Below are positions 1 through 8,310 of a stretch of 39,819 bases of DNA, piece by piece. A program made the translations under genes and the position numbers. How positions within the stretch are numbered: the first letter of the stretch is position 1; each line of letters starts with the position of its first letter. The notes under the pieces are model-generated. The model did no database searches. It was not told the origin of the DNA and was given only the letters and a program-made list of their open reading frames with translations. The DNA comes from Planctomycetota bacterium. Its GTDB lineage: Bacteria > Planctomycetota > Phycisphaerae > WQYP01. Where the stretch lies: NCBI GenBank assembly GCA_021808485.1, contig JAKBBN010000025.1, forward strand, positions 1 to 39,819, given 5' to 3'.

Positions 1-527
1 ACGTCCTTGCGCTCTCTAAACTCTTGAGGTTTGAAAACCCTAAGCCAAACCAACAAGGCCTTTCACCGGTCCCTCGGAACATTCCGAGAAAAAAAACGGC
101 GGCCACCACAAAACCAACTCACTTCCTTAAAAGCAATCCACGTGCCAAAGGAAAACCCATCTCAGCCCCCCAGCCTTTTTTTTTACCAAAGTGTGCACCA
201 CGCACAATGAAATGTGGCGCTCACTCACCCTTAATGCTCGATAATTCTACATTAGGAATCCGCCGAACGCAAGAAAAAAAAGAAGAAATTATAAATTCGC
301 AAAGCGGTAGAAAAATACATGTATTTGCCACCAAATGCGGTTTTTCTCGACGCTTCCAATTTATGGCAATATCACCTGTCGCCAAAAATAATTGCCGCAC
401 CTGTAATTTACCTGCTTGGGCGGCGGGCTGGCCCCTGCATTTGGCCACGGATCGGCTGGGTGCCCATGGCTGGGAATAATAAGCGTTGAGTCATTGGGCC
501 GCCTGCCGTGAGCGCAATTTTTCCGGC
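1..527. other. Gene-poor left edge, no supported gene
   Basis: This stretch precedes the stop codon of panC, which is read leftward. Open frames exist on both strands, but their translations are rich in Lys, Arg and Pro, lack recognisable motifs and have no convincing ribosome-binding site, so I do not call them genes. The base composition is visibly richer in A and T than the coding regions to the right, which suits an intergenic or regulatory region. The only structure that stands out is a perfect inverted repeat at 73-88. A gene on the minus strand beyond the left edge could have its promoter here, but that cannot be seen. Confidence 0.5.
73..88. repeat. Perfect 7-bp inverted repeat followed by an A-run
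   Basis: The sequence CTCGGAACATTCCGAG has two perfectly complementary 7-base arms around a 2-base centre, followed on the plus strand by eight A residues. The A-run lies on the wrong side for a plus-strand intrinsic terminator, and on the minus strand the T-run would precede the hairpin, so an operator is more likely than a terminator. No regulated gene is visible. Confidence 0.4.
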
Positions 528-1382
528 TTATTTCTCGATCAACAGGTTATCAATCAGTCGCGTATTGCCCAGCCGCGCAGCAGCCAGAAGCACCACCGGA
601 CATTCCACATATTTCGCACAGGGCGCAAGCGTATCCGGATCGCACGCCAAGGCGTAATCAACCGTCAGCCCCGCACGGTTTATATGCTCCGTCATCAGAG
701 CGTTTAATGACGCGGTATCCGCCCGGCCAGTTAACACCATATCCCGCCCTTTTTGCAATGCTTGATAAATTGCCGCAGCGCGCGGCCGCTGGTCCGCGGA
801 TAAATAGCGGTTGCGACTGCTCATGGCCAGGCCGTCCGGTTCGCGCACGGTGGGCGCCACCACCAGGCTGGTACAAAAATTCAAGTCCTGAATCATCTGT
901 TTTACCACGGCCTGCTGCTGATAGTCCTTGCGGCCAAGAATCAAAATATCAGGCGTCACGATCGCCAGCAATTTGGCAACCACAGTGCAGACTCCGCGGA
1001 AATGGCCGGGACGTATCGCCCCTTCCAGTACATCCGCCAAAGGGCCGGGGTCCACGGTTACCACCGCCGGGCCGGCTGGATACATCCGACTGACATCCGG
1101 GGCAAAAAGCAGATCGGTCCCCAATTCATTAAGGAGGGCGGTATCAGCGGCAAACGGCCGCGGATAACGATGAAAATCCTCATTCGGACCGAATTGCGAT
1201 GGATTGACAAAAATGGAAGCGACCACGGCCCCGGCGGATCCCGCCAAACCGCGGGCCATGCTGATTAATGCCCCATGGCCGGCATGCAACGCCCCCATGG
1301 TGGGTACAAACACCAGCGGCCCGCTCAAATTCATTTTGCGGCGGGCTTCGCGATATTCGGCAATGCCTGACACGACGATCAT
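528..1382 (-). CDS. panC: Pantothenate synthetase
   Basis: Pantoate-beta-alanine ligase makes pantothenate from pantoate, beta-alanine and ATP, the last step of vitamin B5 synthesis, in the cytosol. The 284-residue product has the length usual for PanC. Its motifs are in order: the nucleotide-binding PTMGALHAGH near residues 27-36 (HIGH-like), GPNEDFHRYPRP, LILGRKDYQQQAV, and a KMSKS-like segment MSSRNRYLS. The frame stays open further upstream, but ATG 1382 fits family length and overlaps the folK stop by four bases (ATGA), which points to translational coupling. It is the last gene of the leftward lepB-GT87-folK-panC cluster. I see no panB or panD in the window. Confidence 0.95.
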   Translation of the reverse strand: MIVVSGIAEYREARRKMNLSGPLVFVPTMGALHAGHGALISMARGLAGSAGAVVASIFVNPSQFGPNEDFHRYPRPFAADTALLNELGTDLLFAPDVSRMYPAGPAVVTVDPGPLADVLEGAIRPGHFRGVCTVVAKLLAIVTPDILILGRKDYQQQAVVKQMIQDLNFCTSLVVAPTVREPDGLAMSSRNRYLSADQRPRAAAIYQALQKGRDMVLTGRADTASLNALMTEHINRAGLTVDYALACDPDTLAPCAKYVECPVVLLAAARLGNTRLIDNLLIEK

Positions 1383-1900
1383 AGAATCTCCTGCAAATCC
1401 GTGGTTTGATCGATCCGGGCGTATCCGCCGGCATAGCAGCGGGCCGCCAATAGGCTGATCGGGCAGCCCAGCACCGGGTGGATTAAATCCGGTGCAATGT
1501 CGCACAACGGCATAAGCACAAAGGCCCGCTGATCCATCCGTGGATGAGGAATTGTGAGCTGGGAAGAAGTGTATATTATATCATTATAAAACAATATATC
1601 GATATCAATAGTCCGCGGTCCGTTGCGGCCTTCCACCATGCGATTGCGGCCCAGCATTTGTTCAATGGCCAGCAACTGTTCCAGCAATTCCTGCGGCGGA
1701 TATGTGGTTTCAATCTTCAGGGCCGCATTAAGATAATCATTCTGACCGGCCGGCCCGCCCACGGGCCGGGTAAGGTGGTCTTGCGAGCAATCCAAAATGC
1801 GGGTTTGCCGCAGTCCGGCGATGGCGGTGCGGGCGGCCTGGAGGAAGCCCTGCCGGTTTCCCACGTTGCTGCCCAATGCCAGATAACAGATCGCGTTCAT
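1379..1900 (-). CDS. folK: HPPK, 6-hydroxymethyl-7,8-dihydropterin pyrophosphokinase
   Basis: FolK transfers pyrophosphate from ATP to 6-hydroxymethyl-dihydropterin in folate synthesis. The 173-residue protein starts with the family signature YLALGSNVGNR and holds the metal- and ATP-binding segment GPRTIDIDILFY, followed by IPHPRMDQRAFVLMPL, all typical of HPPK. ATG 1900 is chosen because the family N-terminus begins there; upstream in-frame codons are not family-like. It overlaps the end of the glycosyltransferase gene by four bases (ATGA) and overlaps panC the same way, so the three genes are almost certainly one transcript. The pairing of folK and panC joins folate and pantothenate synthesis, a common bacterial grouping. 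Confidence 0.95.
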   Translation of the reverse strand: MNAICYLALGSNVGNRQGFLQAARTAIAGLRQTRILDCSQDHLTRPVGGPAGQNDYLNAALKIETTYPPQELLEQLLAIEQMLGRNRMVEGRNGPRTIDIDILFYNDIIYTSSQLTIPHPRMDQRAFVLMPLCDIAPDLIHPVLGCPISLLAARCYAGGYARIDQTTDLQEIL

Positions 1901-3267
1901 GGTTGATTCATGCCCTTCACATCCGTGCCAGGCGCCGGGGAAATCTCCGGAAGGCGCCCTGCAGCGGTAAAGATGGTCCACATCAGCAATACAGACCCCC
2001 ATAAGGATACGCCAAACGTCAGCAACCAGCGATGGCCGTTATGGCCGAAAATTTTTCCCACATCGGTGGTCATGAACATGAGAAAGCCGGCCATGGCCAA
2101 TGTCACCGCCGCGCGGCGGCGAAGTTTTGCCGTCATGAGCGGATCGCTCATCACCATCGCCACGGCGAACAGCGCCATGGCCAGGGTTACAAAATGCGGC
2201 ACCCATGTTCGCGGGGAGGCCCAAAGTTCGAACGTGGCCACAGCTCCAATTTCCAGGGCGTAACGCCGGGATTTGAGCATCGGCAGTTTTTTTGCGGCCC
2301 AGCCCAGCCCGCAAATGCCGATGATCATAAGGAAAATTCGTATCAGCCAGTCGCTGACATTTGCCGGAAGGCTCAGCAGGTTGATGTATTGATGGCGCCA
2401 CGCCGGCGAGCCGGGTGCATGATAATGGAACGCCGGCACGTGCCGGATAAGCCGGGAAAGAAAGCTGGGCACGGATTGCCCCACAAAATATTGCACATGC
2501 CCGCCGCGGACGTAGGGAAGAATCATGATGTGGACCCATTGGCCCAGCCACAGCAGGTTCTGATTCCAGCCGAAGGCAAGACCGGGCACAATTAGCAGCC
2601 ACAGGACCAGTCCCAGCAGTATGCCGGTCGTCACCCGCCATTCCCTTTTCCAGGCGAAATAAATCAGAAAAATAATCGGCGTCACTTTTATGCAGACCGC
2701 CAGTGCAATAAGAACGCCGCCCAGCTGCGTTTGCCATAAACGGCGGCCCTGCACCGTCCATAATCCCGCGGCCAGCGGCGCAAGCATAAGGAGGTTGGTC
2801 TGTCCCTCTTGCATATCGCCGAGCACGGGCCATAACCAAACCCACAGGATCAGTAAAATGGCGTACTCCGAAAGCAGCACACCGCTCTGGCGAATCAGGT
2901 TAAGCAGGGACGCGAAAATAATCAGGCAGAATAGAAATTTGCAGCAGACCCAGGCAAACTGTGCATCGGGGGGTGAAAGTTTCATCAGCGGGGCGAAAGC
3001 CAGCAAAGTAACCGGCGGATTGGGAAAACTGTCACTTGTATAGTTCCTATGTTGATTCAGGAACTGCGGCACCAGCACCGTCCAGCGGTCAAAATCATTG
3101 ACCTGTGCGGTGGAATGAGTCCGTTCCTTTTTTTGCTGGCGCATGTGGGCCTGAAAAGCCATCACCAACGTCAGAATCAATCCGACCGCAAGGATTATTG
3201 CGTAAAACAGGCTGCGGCGTTTCCGAAGCGTAACGGAATCAAACTGCTGACCAGACAAATCCTGCAT
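1897..3267 (-). CDS. GT87-type (DUF2029) polytopic membrane glycosyltransferase
   Basis: This is a multi-spanning inner-membrane protein that resembles the GT87/DUF2029 family, whose characterised members are polyprenyl-phosphate-mannose-dependent mannosyltransferases. After a first membrane helix comes a luminal loop with FDRWTVLVPQFL and the family-like FPNPPVTLLAFAPL, then many hydrophobic helices, including a segment with GQTNLLMLAPLAAGL and KVTPIIFLIYFAWKREWR, which is typical of the family. From ATG 3267 the protein has about 456 residues. The frame continues to ATG 3384 and TTG 3393, which would overlap lepB; neither has a good ribosome-binding site, so the start is uncertain. The acceptor and donor cannot be deduced. 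It overlaps folK by four bases. Confidence 0.75.
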   Translation of the reverse strand: MQDLSGQQFDSVTLRKRRSLFYAIILAVGLILTLVMAFQAHMRQQKKERTHSTAQVNDFDRWTVLVPQFLNQHRNYTSDSFPNPPVTLLAFAPLMKLSPPDAQFAWVCCKFLFCLIIFASLLNLIRQSGVLLSEYAILLILWVWLWPVLGDMQEGQTNLLMLAPLAAGLWTVQGRRLWQTQLGGVLIALAVCIKVTPIIFLIYFAWKREWRVTTGILLGLVLWLLIVPGLAFGWNQNLLWLGQWVHIMILPYVRGGHVQYFVGQSVPSFLSRLIRHVPAFHYHAPGSPAWRHQYINLLSLPANVSDWLIRIFLMIIGICGLGWAAKKLPMLKSRRYALEIGAVATFELWASPRTWVPHFVTLAMALFAVAMVMSDPLMTAKLRRRAAVTLAMAGFLMFMTTDVGKIFGHNGHRWLLTFGVSLWGSVLLMWTIFTAAGRLPEISPAPGTDVKGMNQP

Positions 3268-3355
3268 CCTTCGTAAGCTTGCGCCGGACCGGCTGTTATC
3301 CGGGTCGCTGGAAATACATGGGAACAAAGAGAGCCGGGCGGTGTTTTCAAACGTT

Positions 3356-5158
3356 TCAACGGATAAAACGCATTTTTCCGACATTGGGCACAATCGCCCA
3401 ATTGATGGAGCGCAGCGGGCGAAAGCCGGCGGGCCAGTATACGATGAACGCTCTGCCGATCATATATCGCTGCGGCACAACTCCCATCGGCAGATGATGC
3501 CTTCGCCACAGCGGTTCCACACGATTCCACGCGCGACTGTCATCGCTGTAATTGGAATTGTCGCCCAGGACAAAATATTGGCCTTTTTTAAGCGTGATCG
3601 GATGATTCATCGTGCCGGTGCCGGGCAGTGTTGTGTTGGCGATATGCATTTGCGTGTAATAAATGTCGCGCATCAAAATAAGATGGCGTAAAGAGCAGGT
3701 TCCCTGAACATGCACGGATATCAGCGGGGATAACTCGCCGTCAAGGTCCTGTTGGTGTACCAGATGAATTGCCTGATCAACCGTCCATGGGCTGGTATAT
3801 TGCATCGCCAACCGTCCGTTGATCCAGAGTCGAACTTGATGATCGTCATTGATCATGCTGATGCGGCACGGAGTTTTTGCCACAATGGCTGGGGCTGAAT
3901 GATGAAAATCCATTATTGCCGGCGGCACGGGGCTGAATGTGTGTGACGCTTGCCGCCAATGGGAAAGCGTGTATTTTCCGCTTTGCAGGAGGCGTATTTT
4001 GTAACAGTTATCCACCTTCCCCAGCGTCATGCTGATGGCGGATTGATCTGTATCCGGCTTCCACACGGTATGCAGAAATAAATTCCCCACCAGCGAATGA
4101 CCGGCTATGCTGCCGCCCTCAAAGTATGCGGCCTTGTCATCATAACCAATGTCATTCATCAAATAATTTCCCCGCCGGACGAATATGATCGTGCCGGCGC
4201 CGGCGGATTTTCCCGCATGAAAGCGCACCGTGGGGCCGTTGGTATTCCAATGTGCGGCAGTCGCCGCGGTTCCCTCCGGTTTCCACGGGTTGGTCCAAGT
4301 GGGGGATCTTCTGCGGGGTTTGCCGGCGTCACGTGGGTAATAATCATTGTCATAAACAAGCTGCAGCATGGCACGCTGCACGGCGGGCGGCTTGTGCGCC
4401 ACTTTTCCGTTGATAAATACATCGCCATCCACAATTTCAACGGTATTGCCGGGCAAGCCGACGAGCCGTTTGATAAAATTCTGTTTGCCCCGCATCGGTT
4501 CCCGGAATACAACAATATCCCATCGCTTGGGGTGCTCAAACCAATATAGATATTTTTGCACAAGCACATGATCGCCATTGGATGCAAACGGAAAGGCGAC
4601 ATCCCCGGTTATTGGAAGTCTTGTGCCGGTAACATCGCGATGTACGATGGGCTTGTCCGGCAGGGAGTCCGCCGGAATCATGTAATGACAATTGGGGCAC
4701 ATGATGTAAGGCGCCAGCGGCAAACCGTATGGATCATTCAGTTCGCCGTTTTTAATATACTCCAGCGTATAGCGAAGAGATCCGTTTAAATTTCTGGCCA
4801 CCGGCAGCCATTGGACATTGACATCCGCGTTGACATTGAAGCGGTAGCCGCATTGCGGGCAAATCACGCGGAAATGCGCCCCCATGAGCGTGGGGGCCAT
4901 GGATCCGGTGGGAATCACAAATGCCTCTACACAAAACGTCCGGAATGAAAAGGCCAATATCAACGCCAGAAGCACTGTTTCAATGGTGTCGCGCATCGGG
5001 CTGCGATGGTGGGTTGGGCGCGGGGGCGGTTTGCCGCCGGCCGGAGACCCCGGCGGCGTCGCCGGCGACGGGGCAGGCGCACCGACCGGCGGTCCGGCGG
5101 GATTTACCGTTACATTGGGCCGATTCAGAAAAGGATTATTATCCGGGTTTGCTGTCAT
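3356..5158 (-). CDS. lepB: Type I signal peptidase, enlarged, with Cys4 insert
   Basis: LepB cleaves signal peptides from exported proteins at the outer face of the inner membrane. The 600-residue product is about twice the usual size. It has a Pro/Gly-rich N-terminus (about 1-55), a membrane helix (about 58-80), the catalytic serine in PTGSMAPTLMG (Ser86), the catalytic lysine in NFIKRLVGLPG (Lys230), and the late box GDNSNYSDDSRAW near 532-544. Inserted after the serine is a pair of Cys motifs, CPQC (100-103) and CPNC (154-157), resembling a zinc ribbon. A second insert of over 200 residues lies between the lysine box and the GDN box; its VRLWINGRLAM segment suggests a beta-sandwich. The gene follows lpdA by 78 bases. 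Confidence 0.9.
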   Translation of the reverse strand: MTANPDNNPFLNRPNVTVNPAGPPVGAPAPSPATPPGSPAGGKPPPRPTHHRSPMRDTIETVLLALILAFSFRTFCVEAFVIPTGSMAPTLMGAHFRVICPQCGYRFNVNADVNVQWLPVARNLNGSLRYTLEYIKNGELNDPYGLPLAPYIMCPNCHYMIPADSLPDKPIVHRDVTGTRLPITGDVAFPFASNGDHVLVQKYLYWFEHPKRWDIVVFREPMRGKQNFIKRLVGLPGNTVEIVDGDVFINGKVAHKPPAVQRAMLQLVYDNDYYPRDAGKPRRRSPTWTNPWKPEGTAATAAHWNTNGPTVRFHAGKSAGAGTIIFVRRGNYLMNDIGYDDKAAYFEGGSIAGHSLVGNLFLHTVWKPDTDQSAISMTLGKVDNCYKIRLLQSGKYTLSHWRQASHTFSPVPPAIMDFHHSAPAIVAKTPCRISMINDDHQVRLWINGRLAMQYTSPWTVDQAIHLVHQQDLDGELSPLISVHVQGTCSLRHLILMRDIYYTQMHIANTTLPGTGTMNHPITLKKGQYFVLGDNSNYSDDSRAWNRVEPLWRRHHLPMGVVPQRYMIGRAFIVYWPAGFRPLRSINWAIVPNVGKMRFIR

Positions 5159-5236
5159 TTTTTCACCCGAGCTGGTTTCAATCTGCCTGTCGCCTGATCA
5201 ATACAATACCGCATGCGGCCTGTCCGGTCGGAAAAA

Positions 5237-6640
5237 TCAATGGCCCAAACCAGCGGCATTGGCGGCCGCGTCCATAATGGTTTCCGAAAGCGTTGGATGG
5301 GCGTGAATGGTTGTAAACAGTTCGGTGGCAGTGGCCTCCAGCCGTTTGGCCAGAACCAATTCGGCCAGCATTTCCGTGGCTTCCGCTCCCAGGATGTGGG
5401 CCCCCAGGAGTTCGCCATGTTTTTCGTCAAAAATCAGCTTTACCATGCCATCGGGTTCACCCATCGCCTGGGCTTTGCCGTTGTTGGCAAAGCGGTATTT
5501 GCCGACCTTGTATTTAAGCCCCATTTCCCGGCACTTTTGCTCAGTAAGCCCCACGCTGGCCACCTGCGGGGAACAATAGGTGCATCCGGGAATCAAGGAA
5601 TAATCCATTTCACGGTTGTTCAGGCCGAACATGCGCTCCACGGCAATAGTAGCCTCCATGCTGGCGACATGGGCAAGCCAGGGAGGGCCAATCACATCCC
5701 CGGCGGCGTAAATTCCCGGAACAGATGTTTCAAAGGCTTTGTTTACCTTAATCGCGCCGCGCTCCACCAGCGGTTGGACGGGGGGGGCAAAAAGTCCCTC
5801 CACGTTGCCGGTTACACCAACGGCCAGCAGTACCACATCCGCGTCAACCGTAGTCCGACCGCCTTTGGCCTCGTCCTGCAGGGTGACCCGGACGGATTTG
5901 TCCGTCAATTCCACTTTTTCAGTTTTTGTCTGGGTGCGCACGTCAATTCCACGCTTGGTAAAAATAGTCCGCAACCCGGCGCTGATCTCGGCATCTTCAA
6001 TGGGCAGGATTTCCGGCAGCATTTCCACCAGCGTTACATTTGCACCGAAAGCGTTGTAAATATAGGCGAATTCCACACCTATCGCCCCGGCCCCGATAAT
6101 TACCATGCGCTGCGGAATATGGGGGAGAACCATCGCCTCGCGGCTGGTGATGATGCGCTTTGCGTCGGGCTTGATTCCCGGCAGGTCGCGGCTGCGGGCC
6201 CCTGTTACAATCAATACCTTATCCGTACTTAGTGTGTGGATGGTTTTGCCTTGTGCATCGCGCACTTCCACTGTGCCCGGTTTGCTTACAAACGCATTGC
6301 CGGTGAACGTCGCGATTTTGTTTTTCTTAAATAAAAACTCGATACCTTTACGCATTGTGGCCGCGGTGCCGCGGCTCCGTGCCACAATTTTTTCCCATTG
6401 CAATTTGGCCGCGTCAACCTGCAGGCCGTATTCCGGCGCCACATGCAGCATTTGATGCATGAAATGCGCATCCTGAATCAGGGCCTTGGTGGGAATACAG
6501 CCCCAGTTAAGGCATATACCGCCGAGTTCAGCCCGTTCCACGCACGCCGTCCGCTTTCCCAACTGTGCCGCGCGAACGGCCGCCACATATCCCGCCGGTC
6601 CGGAACCAATCACCACCAGATCAAATTTTTCTTCAGACAC
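5237..6640 (-). CDS. lpdA: Dihydrolipoyl dehydrogenase
   Basis: This flavoprotein reoxidises dihydrolipoyl groups of 2-oxoacid dehydrogenase or glycine-cleavage complexes with NAD. The 467-residue protein has the N-terminal FAD motif VVIGSGPAGYVAA, the redox-active pair Cys43/Cys48 in GGICLNWGCIPTK, the NAD-binding motif IIGAGAIGVEFA, the second FAD box with YAAGDVIG, and the C-terminal His448/Glu453 pair in HAHPTLSE. All catalytic residues are present. The start is GTG 6640, preceded by an AAGGAG ribosome-binding site eight bases upstream. No E1, E2 or glycine-cleavage genes are visible, so its partner complex is encoded elsewhere. It is the first gene of the leftward block and has its own promoter. 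Confidence 0.97.
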   Translation of the reverse strand: MSEEKFDLVVIGSGPAGYVAAVRAAQLGKRTACVERAELGGICLNWGCIPTKALIQDAHFMHQMLHVAPEYGLQVDAAKLQWEKIVARSRGTAATMRKGIEFLFKKNKIATFTGNAFVSKPGTVEVRDAQGKTIHTLSTDKVLIVTGARSRDLPGIKPDAKRIITSREAMVLPHIPQRMVIIGAGAIGVEFAYIYNAFGANVTLVEMLPEILPIEDAEISAGLRTIFTKRGIDVRTQTKTEKVELTDKSVRVTLQDEAKGGRTTVDADVVLLAVGVTGNVEGLFAPPVQPLVERGAIKVNKAFETSVPGIYAAGDVIGPPWLAHVASMEATIAVERMFGLNNREMDYSLIPGCTYCSPQVASVGLTEQKCREMGLKYKVGKYRFANNGKAQAMGEPDGMVKLIFDEKHGELLGAHILGAEATEMLAELVLAKRLEATATELFTTIHAHPTLSETIMDAAANAAGLGH

Positions 6641-6671
6641 CCGTAACTCCTTAAGGGTACAATTTCAGCCC

Positions 6672-6811
6672 GGATATTGTATGGCCTGCCGCCTTGCCCG
6701 CCAAATCCCGCCGGGCTGACAGGTCCGGCATTGCGGCTTATCTCCGCATACTGCGACGAAACGCCCCGCCCGGCGAATTTTCGCCCGGCTGGAAATACGA
6801 ATACAATATCC
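6672..6811. repeat. 11-bp inverted repeat in the lpdA/GH30 divergent region
   Basis: GGATATTGTAT at 6672-6682 and ATACAATATCC at 6801-6811 are perfect inverted copies 118 bases apart. Each presents TACAAT in the direction of its flanking gene, so they may be the -10 regions of two divergent promoters. The rightward copy lacks a good -35 at the right distance. The remainder of the 254-base gap between lpdA and the GH30 gene contains no gene that I can support. Confidence 0.4.
6676..6704 (-). promoter_or_regulatory. Predicted sigma70-type promoter of lpdA
   Basis: On the minus strand a -35-like TTGGCG (6704-6699) is followed after 17 bases by a -10-like TACAAT (6681-6676). Transcription would start near 6669, giving a short leader that contains the AAGGAG site before GTG 6640. 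The element is read by eye from the consensus only. Confidence 0.45.
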
Positions 6812-6894
6812 ATGGAGGGCGGTAGTAGTTAAGGCAATGCCGCAGGGAACGGAAGCGGCCGGCAATAGCCGGGCAACAGTCGGATGGAGTTTTC

Positions 6895-8295
6895 ATGCCA
6901 GAAAAATGCATATCCCGGCGGGAGGCCCTGCTGGCCGTCGGTGCGGCAATCGCGGTTCCCGGCATGGCGGATGCGGCCTCCGCGAGGCCGATGGAAGTCA
7001 TTCGCCTTAAACCGCAGGTGCGGTATCAACAACTGGAGGGTTGGGGGGTGAGCCTGGCGTGGTGGGCGCATGTGGTGGGTGCGTTTCCGGAAAGAATCCG
7101 TCGGCATTATATGGACTGCATCTTTAATCCGGTACGCGGATTGGGATTGACGGTGGTGCGCTATAACATTGGCGGCGGGGAAAACCCAAAATATCATTTC
7201 ATACAATACCGTGCGGCGGTGCCGGGGTTTTCGCCACGGCCCGGCGTATTCAATTGGCACGCGGATAAAGGCCAGATCACGATACTGCGGCAAGCAATGG
7301 CAATGGGGGCGACCCGCACGGAGGCTTTCTGCAACTCCCCGCCTTATTACATGACGCAAAGCGGTAGTGTAACGGGCGCCGTCGGCGGGGGGGATAACCT
7401 GCGGCAAGAGGCACAAACAGCGTTTGCGAATTACCTGGCGGTGGTCGCCGCCCATTTCCGCCGAAACTTAAACATCCGTTTTCAAACGCTGGAAGCGTTT
7501 AATGAGCCGGTTTCCCACTGGTGGAAGTTCGGCAATTATCAGGAAGGATGCCATATCGGAGACAAGCAGCAGAATATCCTGATTCCATTGCTGGCAAGCG
7601 CGATCAAAAGCCATGGATTGAATGCAAGTATTGCCGCACCGGACGACAATTCCATTGATGAAACCCTGCGAAGCTGGCGGTCTTACAGTCCGCGGACCCG
7701 GGCATTGATCTATCAGATCAATACGCACAGCTACAATGGGTCCGACAGGGCGGCATTGAGAAATGCCGCCGCCCAGGCGGGAAAACATCTGTGGATGTCG
7801 GAATATGGCGACGGCGATGCGACGGGCATGCAAATGGCCCGCCGGATATTACAGGATATGCGGGAACTGCGGCCCGCCGCCTGGGTATATTGGCAGGCGG
7901 TTGATTCCGCAAGAGGGTGGGGTTTTATGTTCAATCCGCTGAATGGAAGTGCGACTGAATTTAATATCCACGACAAATACCATGTCATGGCGGCCTTCAG
8001 CCGGTTTTTCCGGCCGGGCTGCCGATTTATTTTTTCATCCAGTGCGGATACTCTTGCCGCGATTGATGAACGGCAGCGAACCGTGACCGTGGCATTGCTC
8101 AACGATGATCACCATGAGAGACGCTTTACGCTCGATCTTACGCCGATCGGCTCCGGGAGATGGCATGCCGAAATTTACCAATTTACCGTCGGAGAAAATC
8201 CATTGAGGCAAACTCGATTAATCGGTGCGGAGCGGCATATTCATCTGGCTTTGCCGCCGCGCAGCGTTTATACGATCCAGGTAAGCCGCGGATAA
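6895..8295 (+). CDS. Secreted GH30-like glycoside hydrolase
   Basis: The protein resembles glycoside hydrolase family 30 (retaining, clan A), close to the group that includes beta-1,6-galactanases. The N-terminus has CISRREALL followed by a hydrophobic, Ala-rich stretch ending near ADAASA (about residues 6-30), consistent with export and possibly Tat-dependent. The catalytic domain follows with QQLEGWGVSLAWWA and GLTVVRYNIGGGENP. The likely acid/base is Glu204 in LEAFNEPVSHWW and the nucleophile Glu303 in LWMSEYGDGD. A C-terminal beta-rich region completes the 466 residues. ATG 6895 has a GGAG site six bases upstream. The true substrate cannot be read from sequence. It stands alone, convergent with argJ. 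Confidence 0.82.
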   Translation: MPEKCISRREALLAVGAAIAVPGMADAASARPMEVIRLKPQVRYQQLEGWGVSLAWWAHVVGAFPERIRRHYMDCIFNPVRGLGLTVVRYNIGGGENPKYHFIQYRAAVPGFSPRPGVFNWHADKGQITILRQAMAMGATRTEAFCNSPPYYMTQSGSVTGAVGGGDNLRQEAQTAFANYLAVVAAHFRRNLNIRFQTLEAFNEPVSHWWKFGNYQEGCHIGDKQQNILIPLLASAIKSHGLNASIAAPDDNSIDETLRSWRSYSPRTRALIYQINTHSYNGSDRAALRNAAAQAGKHLWMSEYGDGDATGMQMARRILQDMRELRPAAWVYWQAVDSARGWGFMFNPLNGSATEFNIHDKYHVMAAFSRFFRPGCRFIFSSSADTLAAIDERQRTVTVALLNDDHHERRFTLDLTPIGSGRWHAEIYQFTVGENPLRQTRLIGAERHIHLALPPRSVYTIQVSRG

Positions 8296-8310
8296 CCGCG
8301 CCGCCAGAGA

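Noticed and set aside
24..479. 151-codon open frame at the left edge
   Set aside because: Rich in Lys/Arg/Pro, no known motif, no ribosome-binding site, AT-rich region typical of noncoding DNA.
5213..6232. 339-codon frame opposite lpdA
   Set aside because: Antisense shadow of lpdA, whose catalytic motifs are all present.
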